The notes under the pieces: model-generated | What the model saw: only the letters and a program-made list of their open reading frames with translations | What the model was told of the DNA's origin: nothing | Databases searched by the model: none | Made by a program: the position numbers and the translations under genes | In this document: piece by piece, positions 1 to 8,716 of the stretch | Numbering within the stretch: position 1 is the stretch's first letter | How the letters are laid out: every line of letters begins with the position of its first letter | Source: JBBSQE01 sp038258095 | Lineage (GTDB): Bacteria > Actinomycetota > Thermoleophilia > Solirubrobacterales > 70-9 | Reading direction: 5' to 3' | Assembly (NCBI GenBank): GCA_038258095.1 | Contig: JBBSQE010000037.1 | Coordinates: forward strand, 1-17,745 | Length of the DNA: 17,745 bases

Positions 1-1719
1 AAGAACCGGACGATGCTGCCCAACGGCTCGCTGGTCCCCTGGGTCAGCCCGGTCAACCACACCCCGATCACGATTGCCGCGGCCACTCCGTCGGCGCTCG
101 CAACCGACCTCGTCTACACACAGCTTCCCAACGGCTCCACGCTCGACTACGCCGCTCAGAACCCCTACTTCGGCCCGCTCGGCGACAAGCGCGCCGGCGT
201 TCAGAAGTTCACGGTCTTCAACGGCTTCTTCACCGGCGCACTCCTCAGTCCACAGGGAACTCCGGGCGCTGACCTCCTGGCCTTCGGCTCGGCGCTCAAC
301 GGCCCGGGGCCCTACGACGGGCTGGCGCCATCGCTCGCCGGCCTCGCCCATACGCACGGAGCGCTCAACCTCGATGACTCCACCCCGCCGGCGCCGATGC
401 TCCTCTCCGACGGCTTCTCGGATGACTTCGTCGGGGCCGACGAGTCGATCAAGCTCTACAACCGCATCCGCAGCGACAACCCCGGCACGCCGGTGGCGAT
501 GTTCTTCGGCGACATGGGCCACGCGCGCTCGAACGACAAAGCCGCTGACGCGAACCAGCTCCGCGCCCTCCAGATCGCGTGGATGAACCATTACGTGCTG
601 GGCCAGGGCCCGGTCCCGCCTCAGAACGTCCAGCTTCGCGGGATCACCTGCCCCGACAGCGCGCCTTCGAGCGGCCCGTTCACCTTTCCGGACTGGGCCT
701 CGTTGTCCCCTGGCGAGATGCGTCTCACCGATCTCGAGCCGAAGACCATTGCCGCCACCGGGAGCCTCTACGGGACGGCGTTCACCACCCCGACGGGCGA
801 TGCCTGCTCCTCGGCTCCGGCCGACGACAACCCGGCGACCGCGAACTACCGGCTTCCGCCGACGGCGCAGGGCTTCGACGTCGCCGGCTCGCCCACGCTG
901 CTGATGCGCCTGAACGTGACCGGCCCGTCGGACCAGCTCGTCGCCCGCCTGGTCGATGTGGCGCCCGACGACACCGAGACGCTGGTGGACCGCGGCCTGC
1001 TGCGGCCCGACATGGACGCGCCCGACGAGGTCCAGGTTCTGCAGCTCCATCCCAACGTAATCCACGTGTCCGCGGGGCACCTCCTGAAGCTCGAGCTGAT
1101 GCCTGACGAGTACCCCTACAGCCACCTCAACACGATCGCAACCGACGCCGAAGCCCAGCACCCGATCGAGGTCCTTGCGCTGCAGCTCCGGGTCCCCACG
1201 CTCCAGAAGCCGGGCGGGTCCGGAGGCCAGATCCTCGCCCCGCTCCCGCGCTACCTCCCGCCGGGGTACACGACGGCCGTCGGCTACAAGGGCAAGACGA
1301 CCACCAAGCCGCCCGACCTCACGAAACCGGCTGTGAATCGGCCGCCGGTCATCACCCGCATGTGCGCCGGTGCTCGGGCGACGATCGTCGGCACCCCCCG
1401 GCGCGACGTCATCAGGGGAACCCGTCGGCGTGACGTGATCGTCGCCTTCGGCGGCGCGGACAAGATCCTCGGCTCCGCAGGCAACGACATCATCTGTGCC
1501 GGAGCGGGGAACGACTCCGTCTACGCCGGCAACGGCAACGACCGGGTCTACGGCCAGACCGGAAACGACGTCCTGCGCGGCAGCCTCCGAAACGACAGGC
1601 TGTACGGAGCGCAGGGCCGTGACCGGCTCTTCGGGCAGGCCGGGCGCGACTCCCTCTACGGCGGGCCCGGACGGGACGTCGTGCGCGGCGGCAGGGGACG
1701 GGACCGGCAGCGCCAGTAG
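1..1719 (+). CDS. Secreted CocE/NonD-family hydrolase with RTX tail, copy 1 (5' end outside window)
   Basis: This is the C-terminal 572 residues of an alpha/beta hydrolase; the reading frame is open from base 1, so the first ATG at 13 is internal. It aligns throughout with the complete downstream paralog from about its residue 203 on, so roughly 200 residues, including signal peptide and nucleophile, lie before the window. Visible are the acid-residue region SDDFVGADE and the His of GDMGHARS, then the beta-rich C-terminal domain typical of X-Pro dipeptidyl-peptidase/CocE proteins (block FDVAGSPTLLMRLNVTG). The last ~110 residues are glycine/aspartate nonapeptide repeats (GSAGNDIIC, GNGNDRVYG, GQTGNDVLR, GGPGRDVVR), the calcium-binding RTX type. 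Function, inferred from the family: ester or amide hydrolysis, probably outside the cell. Substrate unknown. The repeat tail is longer than in copy 2. Confidence 0.85.
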   Translation, partial: KNRTMLPNGSLVPWVSPVNHTPITIAAATPSALATDLVYTQLPNGSTLDYAAQNPYFGPLGDKRAGVQKFTVFNGFFTGALLSPQGTPGADLLAFGSALNGPGPYDGLAPSLAGLAHTHGALNLDDSTPPAPMLLSDGFSDDFVGADESIKLYNRIRSDNPGTPVAMFFGDMGHARSNDKAADANQLRALQIAWMNHYVLGQGPVPPQNVQLRGITCPDSAPSSGPFTFPDWASLSPGEMRLTDLEPKTIAATGSLYGTAFTTPTGDACSSAPADDNPATANYRLPPTAQGFDVAGSPTLLMRLNVTGPSDQLVARLVDVAPDDTETLVDRGLLRPDMDAPDEVQVLQLHPNVIHVSAGHLLKLELMPDEYPYSHLNTIATDAEAQHPIEVLALQLRVPTLQKPGGSGGQILAPLPRYLPPGYTTAVGYKGKTTTKPPDLTKPAVNRPPVITRMCAGARATIVGTPRRDVIRGTRRRDVIVAFGGADKILGSAGNDIICAGAGNDSVYAGNGNDRVYGQTGNDVLRGSLRNDRLYGAQGRDRLFGQAGRDSLYGGPGRDVVRGGRGRDRQRQ

Positions 1720-1884
1720 GCGCCCGACCACCTGCCTGCGCTTTCGATCCCCCAGTCCCTGCGACAATGCCGATTCTCTGATGGACCAGATGTCAAGCGG
1801 CTGGCCTGGCAGGGCTGACTGCACGACTTCCGTAGCCGCGCGCGGATCCTCGGGGATGCATCCCAATACCAACACGGAGGAACG

Positions 1885-4101
1885 ATGAAGGGCAGTGGGG
1901 TACGCGGTGTCATCGCCGGGCTCTCGGTTCTCGCCGGGCTGATCGCCCCGGCCGCCTCGAGCGCCTCCGTACCGTCTGTCTACACCGGGCTCCCGAGCCC
2001 GCCCGTCACCTGCACGGTCCAGCCCGCGGGGCCCAACGCCGGACAGCGCTGGTGCAGCGGCTCCCCAAGCAGGGTGCAGAGCTGGGACGGGACCCCGATC
2101 GACGTCAGCGTCACACTCCCGCCGGCCCCCGCGGCGGGGCCGGATGGGGACTTTCCCCTCATCGCGGTCTTCATGGGGTGGGCCTCGAGCAAGTTCACCC
2201 CCGACTCCGACAGCGTCCAGCGTTGGGTCGACGACGGCTACGCCGTCTTCTCGATGACCGATCGCGGCTGGGGTGAGAGCTGCGGTTCGGATGCGTCGCG
2301 GGTCGGCCTGCCCTCGTGGGCCAGCTGCACGAACGGCAACATCCGCTGGGCCGACCTTCGCTACGAAGTCCGCGACGCGCAGTACCTGATCGGGATCCTG
2401 GTCGACGAGGGATTGGTCGATCCGCGCAAGATCGGCGCCCAGGCCCGCTCGTTCGGCGCGATGACGGCATCCTCCATGGCTGTTCTGAGAAACCGGACCA
2501 TGCTCACCAACGGCAGGCTCGTGCCGTGGCGCAGCCCCGGTGGCACGCCGCTCTCGCTCGCGGCCGCCACCCCCGCGAACGTCCCGACCGATCTCATCTC
2601 CTCGCTGATGCCGAACGGGTCCACCCTCGACTATGCGGCGCAGAACCCCTACTTCGGGCCGAAGGGCGACAAACGAGTCGGCGTGCAGAAGTACACGATT
2701 CTCAACAGCCTTTATGCGAGCGCGCAGAAGCGGGCCGACGCGGAGGCGGGGCCCGACATCCTCGATCTCGGCGTCCTCGGGAACGCCGCCGGCCCCTATG
2801 ACTCGAAGAAGCCGTACCTTCGCGACTTCGTCAGGCACCACGGCGCGCTGAACATCAGCGAGCCCATGGCCCCAGCACCGATGCTGCTCTCCGGCGGCCT
2901 GGTCGACGACTTCGTCGGAGGCGACGACCTCGTCAAGCTCTACAACCGGATTCGCAGCCTCCACCCTGCCACGCCGGTGGCGATCCAGCTCGGCGACGAG
3001 GGCCACGACCGCAGCCAGGACAAGCCGGCCGAGGCCGAATTCCTGTCCAACGCCCAGAAACGCTGGATGAACTACTACGTCAAGGGCGAGGGTCCGCGGC
3101 CGGCCAACAACGTCCAGGTCTTCGGCATCACCTGCCCGTCATCGGCCCCTTCCACCGGCCCCTTCACGTTCCGCAACTGGGCCTCGCTTTCCGCGGGCGA
3201 GCTTCGGCTGACCGACCGCTCACCAAAGACGATCGGCAAGTCGGGCACCCGCTTCGGGCGCTCGTTTTCGAGCCCCTCCGGCGACGCGTGCTCGAAGGCT
3301 CCCGCGGGCAACAACCGGGCCACGGCCAACTACCGGATGCCCGTGACGAGGACGGGGTTCGACGTCGCCGGCTCCCCGACGCTGCTGATGCGACTGAACG
3401 TGACCGGCCGCTCAGACCAACTCGCGGCCCGGCTTCTCGACGTCGCGCCGAACAGGACGGAGATCCTGGTCGACCGCGGACTGCTGCGCCCGGCGATCAA
3501 CGCACCGAGGCGGGTGCAGGTCCTGCAGCTTCATCCCAACGTCACCCACATCGCGATGGGCCATCGCCTGAAGCTCGAACTGATGCCCGACGAGTACCCC
3601 TACAGCCACCGCAACGTGTCGAGTCCCGACGCCGCCGCACAGCACCCGATCGACGTCCTGGCTCTGCAGCTGCGAGTGCCGACGACGCAGCGCCCGGGTG
3701 GCTCCCGTCGCCAGATCAAGAAGCCCCTCCCCCGCTACCTGCCGCCTGGCTACCGGCCCGCGGTCGGGTATCGGGGCAAGACGACGAACAGGCCCCCGAA
3801 CCTGAGTGGCCCGCCGGTTCGCAAGTGCGGCGGACGGAGAGCGACGATCGTCGGCACCCCGCGACGCGACGTCCTCAAGGGCACCCGAAAGCGCGACGTG
3901 ATCGTCGGCCTCGGCGGCCCGGACAAGATCTTCGGCTTCGGTGGTAATGACCTGATCTGCGGAAGCGACGGCAACGATCTGGTCATCGCCGGCCCGGGCA
4001 ACGACAGGGTCTACGGTCAGGGCGGCGGCGACACGCTGAACGGCGGCCCGGGCAGGGACCGCCTCTTCGGCGAGCCGGGCAAGAACGTCGAGAAGCAGTA
4101 G
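1885..4101 (+). CDS. Secreted CocE/NonD-family hydrolase with RTX tail, copy 2 (complete)
   Basis: A 738-residue exported hydrolase. The ATG at 1885 follows a CGGAGG ribosome-binding site (1875-1880) and opens a signal peptide with a hydrophobic core and a likely cut after ASSASA-like residues 24-28. The hydrolase domain spans about 35-390: the nucleophile is probably Ser189 in ARSFGA (a G-x-S-x-G elbow with Ala in the first position), the acid Asp341 or Asp342 in VDDFVGGDD, and the base His374 in GDEGHDRS. A jelly-roll-like X-Pro peptidase C-terminal domain follows (about 395-620), then a proline-rich linker and RTX nonapeptide repeats at 648-738 (GFGGNDLIC, GSDGNDLVI, GPGNDRVYG, GGPGRDRLF). 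It is a tandem duplicate of the gene 165 bases upstream. Substrate cannot be told; peptidase, esterase and acylase activities all occur in the family. Confidence 0.88.
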   Translation: MKGSGVRGVIAGLSVLAGLIAPAASSASVPSVYTGLPSPPVTCTVQPAGPNAGQRWCSGSPSRVQSWDGTPIDVSVTLPPAPAAGPDGDFPLIAVFMGWASSKFTPDSDSVQRWVDDGYAVFSMTDRGWGESCGSDASRVGLPSWASCTNGNIRWADLRYEVRDAQYLIGILVDEGLVDPRKIGAQARSFGAMTASSMAVLRNRTMLTNGRLVPWRSPGGTPLSLAAATPANVPTDLISSLMPNGSTLDYAAQNPYFGPKGDKRVGVQKYTILNSLYASAQKRADAEAGPDILDLGVLGNAAGPYDSKKPYLRDFVRHHGALNISEPMAPAPMLLSGGLVDDFVGGDDLVKLYNRIRSLHPATPVAIQLGDEGHDRSQDKPAEAEFLSNAQKRWMNYYVKGEGPRPANNVQVFGITCPSSAPSTGPFTFRNWASLSAGELRLTDRSPKTIGKSGTRFGRSFSSPSGDACSKAPAGNNRATANYRMPVTRTGFDVAGSPTLLMRLNVTGRSDQLAARLLDVAPNRTEILVDRGLLRPAINAPRRVQVLQLHPNVTHIAMGHRLKLELMPDEYPYSHRNVSSPDAAAQHPIDVLALQLRVPTTQRPGGSRRQIKKPLPRYLPPGYRPAVGYRGKTTNRPPNLSGPPVRKCGGRRATIVGTPRRDVLKGTRKRDVIVGLGGPDKIFGFGGNDLICGSDGNDLVIAGPGNDRVYGQGGGDTLNGGPGRDRLFGEPGKNVEKQ

Positions 4102-4131
4102 CGACTCAGTCCCAGGCCGCAGCGGAAACAG

Positions 4132-4341
4132 CTACGCACTGAGGCCCGCGACGATGCTCGCCAGACCCGTCACGACGACGAGAGCGAGGCCGATGAGGCG
4201 GAAGCGCTGCGGGTCGAGTCGATGGAAGAGCGCCCGTCCACCGAGATAGCCGGCGATGGTGAGGTCGAGGAGGACGCTGAGCTCACCGACTGAAGAGTGG
4301 CGCCGACGAGAGTCGCGATGGCGACGAGAAACATCGGTCAT
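4132..4341 (-). pseudogene. Remnant of a TSUP (TauE/SafE-like) membrane permease
   Basis: About 210 bases keep only the two ends of a membrane protein. The C-terminal half of the open frame reads GYLGGRALFHRLDPQRFRL followed by a hydrophobic segment ending AGLSA, which resembles the end of sulfite-exporter TauE/SafE permeases. In the neighbouring frame an ATG at 4334 opens MFLVAIATLVGATLQS, which resembles the start of the same family. A whole member has about 250 residues, so most of the middle is missing and the two ends are in different frames. The most economical reading is an internal deletion plus frameshift in a former transporter gene. A short coincidental open frame is the alternative; the match rests on recalled family appearance. 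Confidence 0.5.
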
Positions 4342-4444
4342 TGGTAGCGGTAAGGGTCGTCGTCAGGGCACTACCGTGAGTCAGGGTCGCACGAGTGGGT
4401 AGACGCCGAGAACACACACGAACTTGAGGGACGTGAGATCTCAG

Positions 4445-5314
<870 letters not shown>

Positions 5315-5343
5315 CCGGGCTGAAATAGCGATAGAACCGTGGG

Positions 5344-6033
5344 GTGAGTCGGACACGCGAGGCGGCACTCGAGCGCGCACTTCTGATCTTGACGTTTACG
5401 ACGGGTCTGGTCGACGCCGTCAGCTTCCTCGGGCTCGGCAACGTCTTCACGGCGAACATGACCGGGAACATCGTGCTGCTCGGGTTCGGATTTGCGGGCG
5501 CGGACGATTTCTCGATCGCCGCGCCGCTCGTATCGCTTGGGGCATTCATAGGAGGCGCTCTGATCGGCGGCAGGATCGGCGTGCGGCTCGATGACCGGCG
5601 GATGCGCTGGCTCGCAGCGGCGCTCGCGATCGAGATGGTCCTGGTCCTGGTGGCCGGGGTGATTGCCACCGGGGCCGATGTGCCTGCGACCGGCTGGCAC
5701 CGATTCGCACTGATCGCTCTTCTGGCCACCGCCCTGGGCTCGCGCAACGCCTCGGTGCGCGGCCTGAAGGTCCCGGACCTGAAGACGACCGTGGTGACGA
5801 TGACCATCACGGGCCTGGCGGTGGAGTCGGCGCTGGGTGGCCGAAAGACGAAGCGAGAGGGAAAGCGATCGATGGCAGTCCTCTCGATTCTGGCCGGAGC
5901 CTTCGTCGGCGCCGTCCTCGTCTCGCACGAGAACCTGGTCGTGCCACTCCTGGTGATCGCGGCCCTGAACGCGGCGACGCTGTTCCGGGTGCGCGCCTAC
6001 TTCGAGCAGCCCGACGAGCCCGAGCCGAAGTGA
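5344..6033 (+). CDS. YoaK/DUF1275 family membrane protein
   Basis: A 229-residue inner-membrane protein of the YoaK (DUF1275) family. The family signature is at residues 20-42: TGLVDAVSFLGLGNVFTANM followed by TGN. Hydrophobic segments at about 12-32, 55-80, 88-110, 119-135, 177-194 and 197-214 predict about six membrane passes, the usual number. The motif DLKTTVVTMTITGL (145-158) is also typical. The start is a GTG at 5344; no clear Shine-Dalgarno precedes it. It follows the aldo/keto reductase by 29 bases. The biochemical role of the family is not established; no function is claimed. Confidence 0.85.
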   Translation: MSRTREAALERALLILTFTTGLVDAVSFLGLGNVFTANMTGNIVLLGFGFAGADDFSIAAPLVSLGAFIGGALIGGRIGVRLDDRRMRWLAAALAIEMVLVLVAGVIATGADVPATGWHRFALIALLATALGSRNASVRGLKVPDLKTTVVTMTITGLAVESALGGRKTKREGKRSMAVLSILAGAFVGAVLVSHENLVVPLLVIAALNAATLFRVRAYFEQPDEPEPK

Positions 6034-6099
6034 AGATCAGCTGCTCGGGGGTCGATTGCGCTGGGGAGATCAGGGACGAGTCGGCACTCCCCCCGTCGC

Positions 6100-6105
6100 T
6101 ACGAT
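6100..6105 (+). promoter_or_regulatory. Putative -10 box of tRNA-Met
   Basis: TACGAT matches the bacterial TAnnnT -10 pattern and lies 11 bases before the tRNA 5' end. No good -35 hexamer is visible 16-18 bases upstream, so this is a weak call. Confidence 0.35.
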
Positions 6106-6116
6106 GCCCGTCTCCC

Positions 6117-6190
6117 GCCGGAGTAGCTCAGCTGGTTAGAGCAGCGGAATCATAATCCGCGTGTCGGGGGTTCGAGTCCCTCCTCCGGCA
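6117..6190 (+). tRNA. tRNA with anticodon CAT (elongator Met; Ile2 possible)
   Basis: A 74-nt cloverleaf: acceptor GCCGGAG/CTCCGGC with discriminator A, D stem GCTC/GAGC, anticodon stem GCGGA/TCCGC with loop ATCATAA, T arm GGGGG-TTCGAGT-CCCTC. CCA is not encoded. The paired first base (G1-C72) and the absence of three G-C pairs in the anticodon stem rule out the initiator tRNA. CAT anticodon also occurs in tRNA-Ile decoding AUA after lysidine modification, which sequence alone does not settle. Its 3' end faces the mobile block. Confidence 0.92.
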
Positions 6191-6256
6191 TGGTGAATTC
6201 CCCTTGAATAGACGGTTCACACGCTGCTCGGACCATCGCTCGGGAACTCGCGCGGC

Positions 6257-6280
6257 GACTGGCAACGGGACTGGCAACAG
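6257..6280. repeat. Tandem imperfect 12-bp repeat beside tRNA-Met
   Basis: GACTGGCAACGG is followed directly by GACTGGCAACAG (11 of 12 identical), 66 bases past the tRNA-Met 3' end. Short tandem repeats near an element end can be recombinase arm sites, but nothing proves that here. Confidence 0.5.
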
Positions 6281-6327
6281 GAGAGGTCGGCCCATCCTGT
6301 CGCCAAGGCTAGCGCGGGGAACGGCTG

Positions 6328-6783
6328 CTACGAACTCGGGGGCGTCCGAGTCGGGAAGAGCAGGTCGTGGAAAAGCTCGCCGGTGCGTGCCCGACCCATC
6401 CAGAGGGTCAGAAGGACGAGCGCGGCTGGCATCGTCCACGCTGCCAAGTCCTCCCGTCCGGCGTCGAGAAACATGGTGCCCAACAGGAATGCGGTGACAA
6501 GGAGGGCGACCAGGTAGCCGGGTCTGAACTCCCATTCGCGCATTTGGTGGGTCTGAGCGGCAGCGCGCTGAGACCACCGCCACAGGCGCACCGCCACGAC
6601 CACAGACGCACCCGTGACGAGTGCGCCGCCAATCGGGATCAGGCCCGGCACGTCGAACAGCAGCCCGACGAGACTGAGAGCAGCACCAGAGCCGAGGACA
6701 GCGGCAGCGATGAGGTTGAGCAGGCGACTGGGCACACGTTTCTTATCGACGTATTGCCTCGTTTCTTGACCCCCGATGAACAC
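6328..6783 (-). CDS. Small four-helix membrane protein of unknown function
   Basis: A 151-residue protein with four hydrophobic segments at about 20-43, 47-67, 88-106 and 113-129 and a charged loop at 68-87; both ends are probably cytoplasmic. No family recognised. The start is a GTG at 6783; a second in-frame GTG 16 codons later (before the first helix) is an alternative. A 10-bp perfect inverted repeat sits 9 bases upstream, in operator position. It lies downstream of the rep operon in the same direction, within the mobile block. It could be element cargo or a native gene beside the insertion. Confidence 0.65.
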   Translation of the reverse strand: MFIGGQETRQYVDKKRVPSRLLNLIAAAVLGSGAALSLVGLLFDVPGLIPIGGALVTGASVVVAVRLWRWSQRAAAQTHQMREWEFRPGYLVALLVTAFLLGTMFLDAGREDLAAWTMPAALVLLTLWMGRARTGELFHDLLFPTRTPPSS

Positions 6784-6792
6784 TCACCGTCT

Positions 6793-6821
6793 CAATAGTC
6801 CCTGTTAGAGGGGGACTATTG
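6793..6821. repeat. 10-bp perfect inverted repeat (terminator, operator or origin hairpin)
   Basis: CAATAGTCCC (6793-6802) and GGGACTATTG (6812-6821) are perfect complements around a 9-base loop. The loop contains the stop codon of the 95-residue gene and the repeat ends just upstream of the membrane-protein start. No T tract follows on the minus strand, which argues against a classical intrinsic terminator. Confidence 0.6.
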
Positions 6822-7092
6822 GCCTCCACGAGCCATCCGGCCCTCGGTTAAGGCGGGTCACCCCCAGCTCCTCGGCAGCCTCGTAGCCACCGGCAATAGG
6901 GTGCGCTCGCCACCCTCGCAGCAGGACCCGCCCTGGCTCTGACGGGGTAGGGACGGACTCCGGCACGAGCAGCAGCGCATGGCCCCAGGCGTGGAGGTCG
7001 CGCCAGTCGGCCCTCACGAGGCCAGTCTGAACGAACCGCACGCCTCGAACCTGACCATCGGTAGCTCGCTCCGGGCGGGCTGCGCGCGCCAT
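6805..7092 (-). CDS. Small protein translationally coupled to the Rep gene
   Basis: A 95-residue, basic N-terminus protein with no recognised family. Its ATG (7092-7090) shares one base with the TGA of the upstream rep-like gene (TGATG), a typical coupling arrangement, which is the main reason to believe the gene and its start. Segments such as DLHAWGHALLLVPESV and GGYEAAEELGVTRL look like an ordinary folded protein and not an antisense shadow. By position it may be an accessory replication, copy-control or mobilisation factor; that is inference only. Confidence 0.6.
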   Translation of the reverse strand: MARAARPERATDGQVRGVRFVQTGLVRADWRDLHAWGHALLLVPESVPTPSEPGRVLLRGWRAHPIAGGYEAAEELGVTRLNRGPDGSWRPIVPL

Positions 7093-8240
7093 CAGTTCGC
7101 CTCCCTCCCGGTCTGCGCCATTGCCGTTTTCGCGCCTTGCTCGCGCTTAGTGCGCCGCGCGGCACTCCCCGGCGCGGCTTGTCCGTTGGTCGGCTCCCGC
7201 CAGGCTACGCGGAGCGCCCGGATCGCCTCTCCGAGCGGAACATCGGGCTGGCTCTTCGCGCTTGGAGCGAGGGCCAGACCATGATCGGCCAGCTCGCGGC
7301 GGCGGCGACGGCCCAGGTGTGGTTTGCCGAGATCCCGCCACCACCCTTCACCTCGCAGGCGAGCCACGGCGAGCGAGCCGATCAGCCGCTCGGCCTTCTC
7401 GCGCTGGAGCTCACCGCGCTCGACCTTCTCGATCAGATGACGTTGCGCGGCATCTGGGCCAGCGACATTTAAGTCTTCGGCGGCCTTAGCCCAGTCCTCG
7501 AAGCCATCGAGCCACAGGGCCTCGGGGTCACCTTGCCACGCCACTTCTTCAGCGAGCGTCTGGCTCGCCTTGTTGAAGCGGTGCTGACGCTCGAAGCGCA
7601 GTAGCGTCCCGGCAGGGTCCGACCCACCCTGAACGCCCTTGTCGTAGATGCGGTGCAACAGCCGTTTCTTTTTAGTCGCGGTGTAGTACGCGATGGTTTC
7701 GGTGCGGCCCTCGTGCCGCCACTCGCAGACCTTCACGCGAGGAAGGGTGAGGTCTGCCAGGGCATCCAGGGCAGCGATCCCGTCAGCTGGGTCGGACCAG
7801 CGAAGCTCGGCAGCCAGGTCGAGGCGCCGTACTCGACCCCGCTCGTCGCTGATCCCGGTTTCGCGGTCGCGACCAACAACAGGTGCGAAGACTTCTTCGA
7901 GGTTGAGCGCCGCCATTCCGAGCGAGAAGAACGGGCCGAGCGAGAAGTCGCGGAGATCATCCGACAGCATCGCGCCCAAACGTCCCTCGCAATAAATCAG
8001 CTCGTTGTCTGGGTAGAAGAACCAACTCGCGGACCCGAGCTTCTTCTTCAACATCCATCCCCCGACGACACCCGCCGGGCGCACTTGCCAGATGCCACAG
8101 ATGTGACCGTCTTCAGCTCCACCACGCAGGCGCCGCCAGAGCAGCTCGTCGCCGGTAGGGCGCCAGGCGAAGCTCACGGTATCCACCCCGACTCGGGGGA
8201 CCGAGAAACTCTCGTGCTGCTCTGTAGCGGCGGCGCCCAC
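7092..8240 (-). CDS. Rep_trans-family rolling-circle replication initiator / relaxase-like protein
   Basis: Resembles the Rep_trans family (RstA-type phage initiators, pT181-type Rep, NicK/MobT relaxases), which nick one DNA strand at an origin through a tyrosine. From the GTG at 8240 it has 382 residues: the N-terminal strand VDTVSFAWRP, a central RRLDLAAEL (Asp141), the tyrosine-bearing RIYDKG (Tyr199 a candidate nucleophile) and LLRFERQH (Glu217), in the family's order. The tail is basic. The frame stays open much further upstream, but that part overlaps a convincing opposite-strand gene, so the start must lie near 8240 or at the GTG at 8186 just before DTVSF; neither has a clear ribosome-binding site. 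With the integrase it suggests an element that excises and replicates or transfers by rolling circle. Confidence 0.7.
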   Translation of the reverse strand: MGAAATEQHESFSVPRVGVDTVSFAWRPTGDELLWRRLRGGAEDGHICGIWQVRPAGVVGGWMLKKKLGSASWFFYPDNELIYCEGRLGAMLSDDLRDFSLGPFFSLGMAALNLEEVFAPVVGRDRETGISDERGRVRRLDLAAELRWSDPADGIAALDALADLTLPRVKVCEWRHEGRTETIAYYTATKKKRLLHRIYDKGVQGGSDPAGTLLRFERQHRFNKASQTLAEEVAWQGDPEALWLDGFEDWAKAAEDLNVAGPDAAQRHLIEKVERGELQREKAERLIGSLAVARLRGEGWWRDLGKPHLGRRRRRELADHGLALAPSAKSQPDVPLGEAIRALRVAWREPTNGQAAPGSAARRTKREQGAKTAMAQTGREAN

Positions 8241-8291
8241 ACATCGAGAGTGCGCCCGGCACGCGACCTTCGCCCGGATTTCGCATCCGGC

Positions 8292-8297
8292 TACGCT
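8292..8297 (+). promoter_or_regulatory. -10 box of a leaderless promoter
   Basis: TACGCT fits TAnnnT and ends 6 bases before the GTG at 8304, placing the transcription start at or next to the start codon. Leaderless genes of this kind are common in actinobacteria. TTCGCC 17 bases before it could be a weak -35. Confidence 0.5.
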
Positions 8298-8303
8298 CGC
8301 CCC

Positions 8304-8663
8304 GTGTGGCACCGCGCCTCGTTGCAAGTCGAGCGACCAGAGGGACCGAGATGGGATCTCGCCCTTCAGCTCTTGAAGGACGGAGACCCGGTAGTCGTGG
8401 GAGGCGTTGCGCTGCGGGTCAGCAGCCACGACCTTCAAGTGATCGTTACGAGCGCTTGGGCAGACCCTGCCCTTGTTTCGGACGAGATCGCGCGACAAGA
8501 GCTGAGTCGGGGCAGCCAGCTCATCCAGAGCATCTTGCGGACTGACCCTCAGTTCGCGGCCCTCGTCGGCGACCGAGAGATCGCGCTGGAACTCGTTGCG
8601 GACTACGAGACCGGGAGCTTGCTTATCGCAACCTTCGACAACGGAGCCTTGAGGCGCCCATAG
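8304..8663 (+). CDS. Unknown 119-residue protein, divergent from rep
   Basis: A plus-strand gene between rep (divergent) and integrase (convergent). From the GTG at 8304 it reads as a normal, mildly acidic soluble protein with alternating strands and helices, for example DLQVIVTSAWADPALVSDEI and REIALELVADYETGSLLIAT. Its amino-acid mixture is far more natural than the arginine-rich reading on the opposite strand. The start is supported by a leaderless-type -10 box six bases upstream. The same frame is open far upstream, but that part is antisense to rep. No family recognised. Position in a mobile block suggests cargo or a regulator. Confidence 0.6.
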   Translation: MWHRASLQVERPEGPRWDLALQLLKDGDPVVVGGVALRVSSHDLQVIVTSAWADPALVSDEIARQELSRGSQLIQSILRTDPQFAALVGDREIALELVADYETGSLLIATFDNGALRRP

Positions 8664-8684
8664 CGCTCGCCGCGCGGGCCGACG

Positions 8685-8714
8685 ACTCGCGCGAACGCGC
8701 TCGCCGCCGCGAGT
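8685..8714. terminator. Possible hairpin between convergent genes
   Basis: ACTCGCG (8685-8691) and CGCGAGT (8708-8714) can pair between the stop of the 119-residue gene and the integrase stop. There is no T tract and the stem is short, so a bidirectional terminator is only possible. Confidence 0.25.
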
Positions 8715-8716
8715 TC

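Noticed and set aside
6128..6583. Minus-strand frame through tRNA-Met with RRRDSNPRHADYDS
   Set aside because: This is the well-known spurious translation across a tRNA gene and overlaps the membrane protein.
7653..8303. Open plus-strand frame running 650 bases before the 119-residue gene
   Set aside because: It is antisense to the Rep_trans motifs and its translation looks like a shadow; only the part from 8304 reads as protein.
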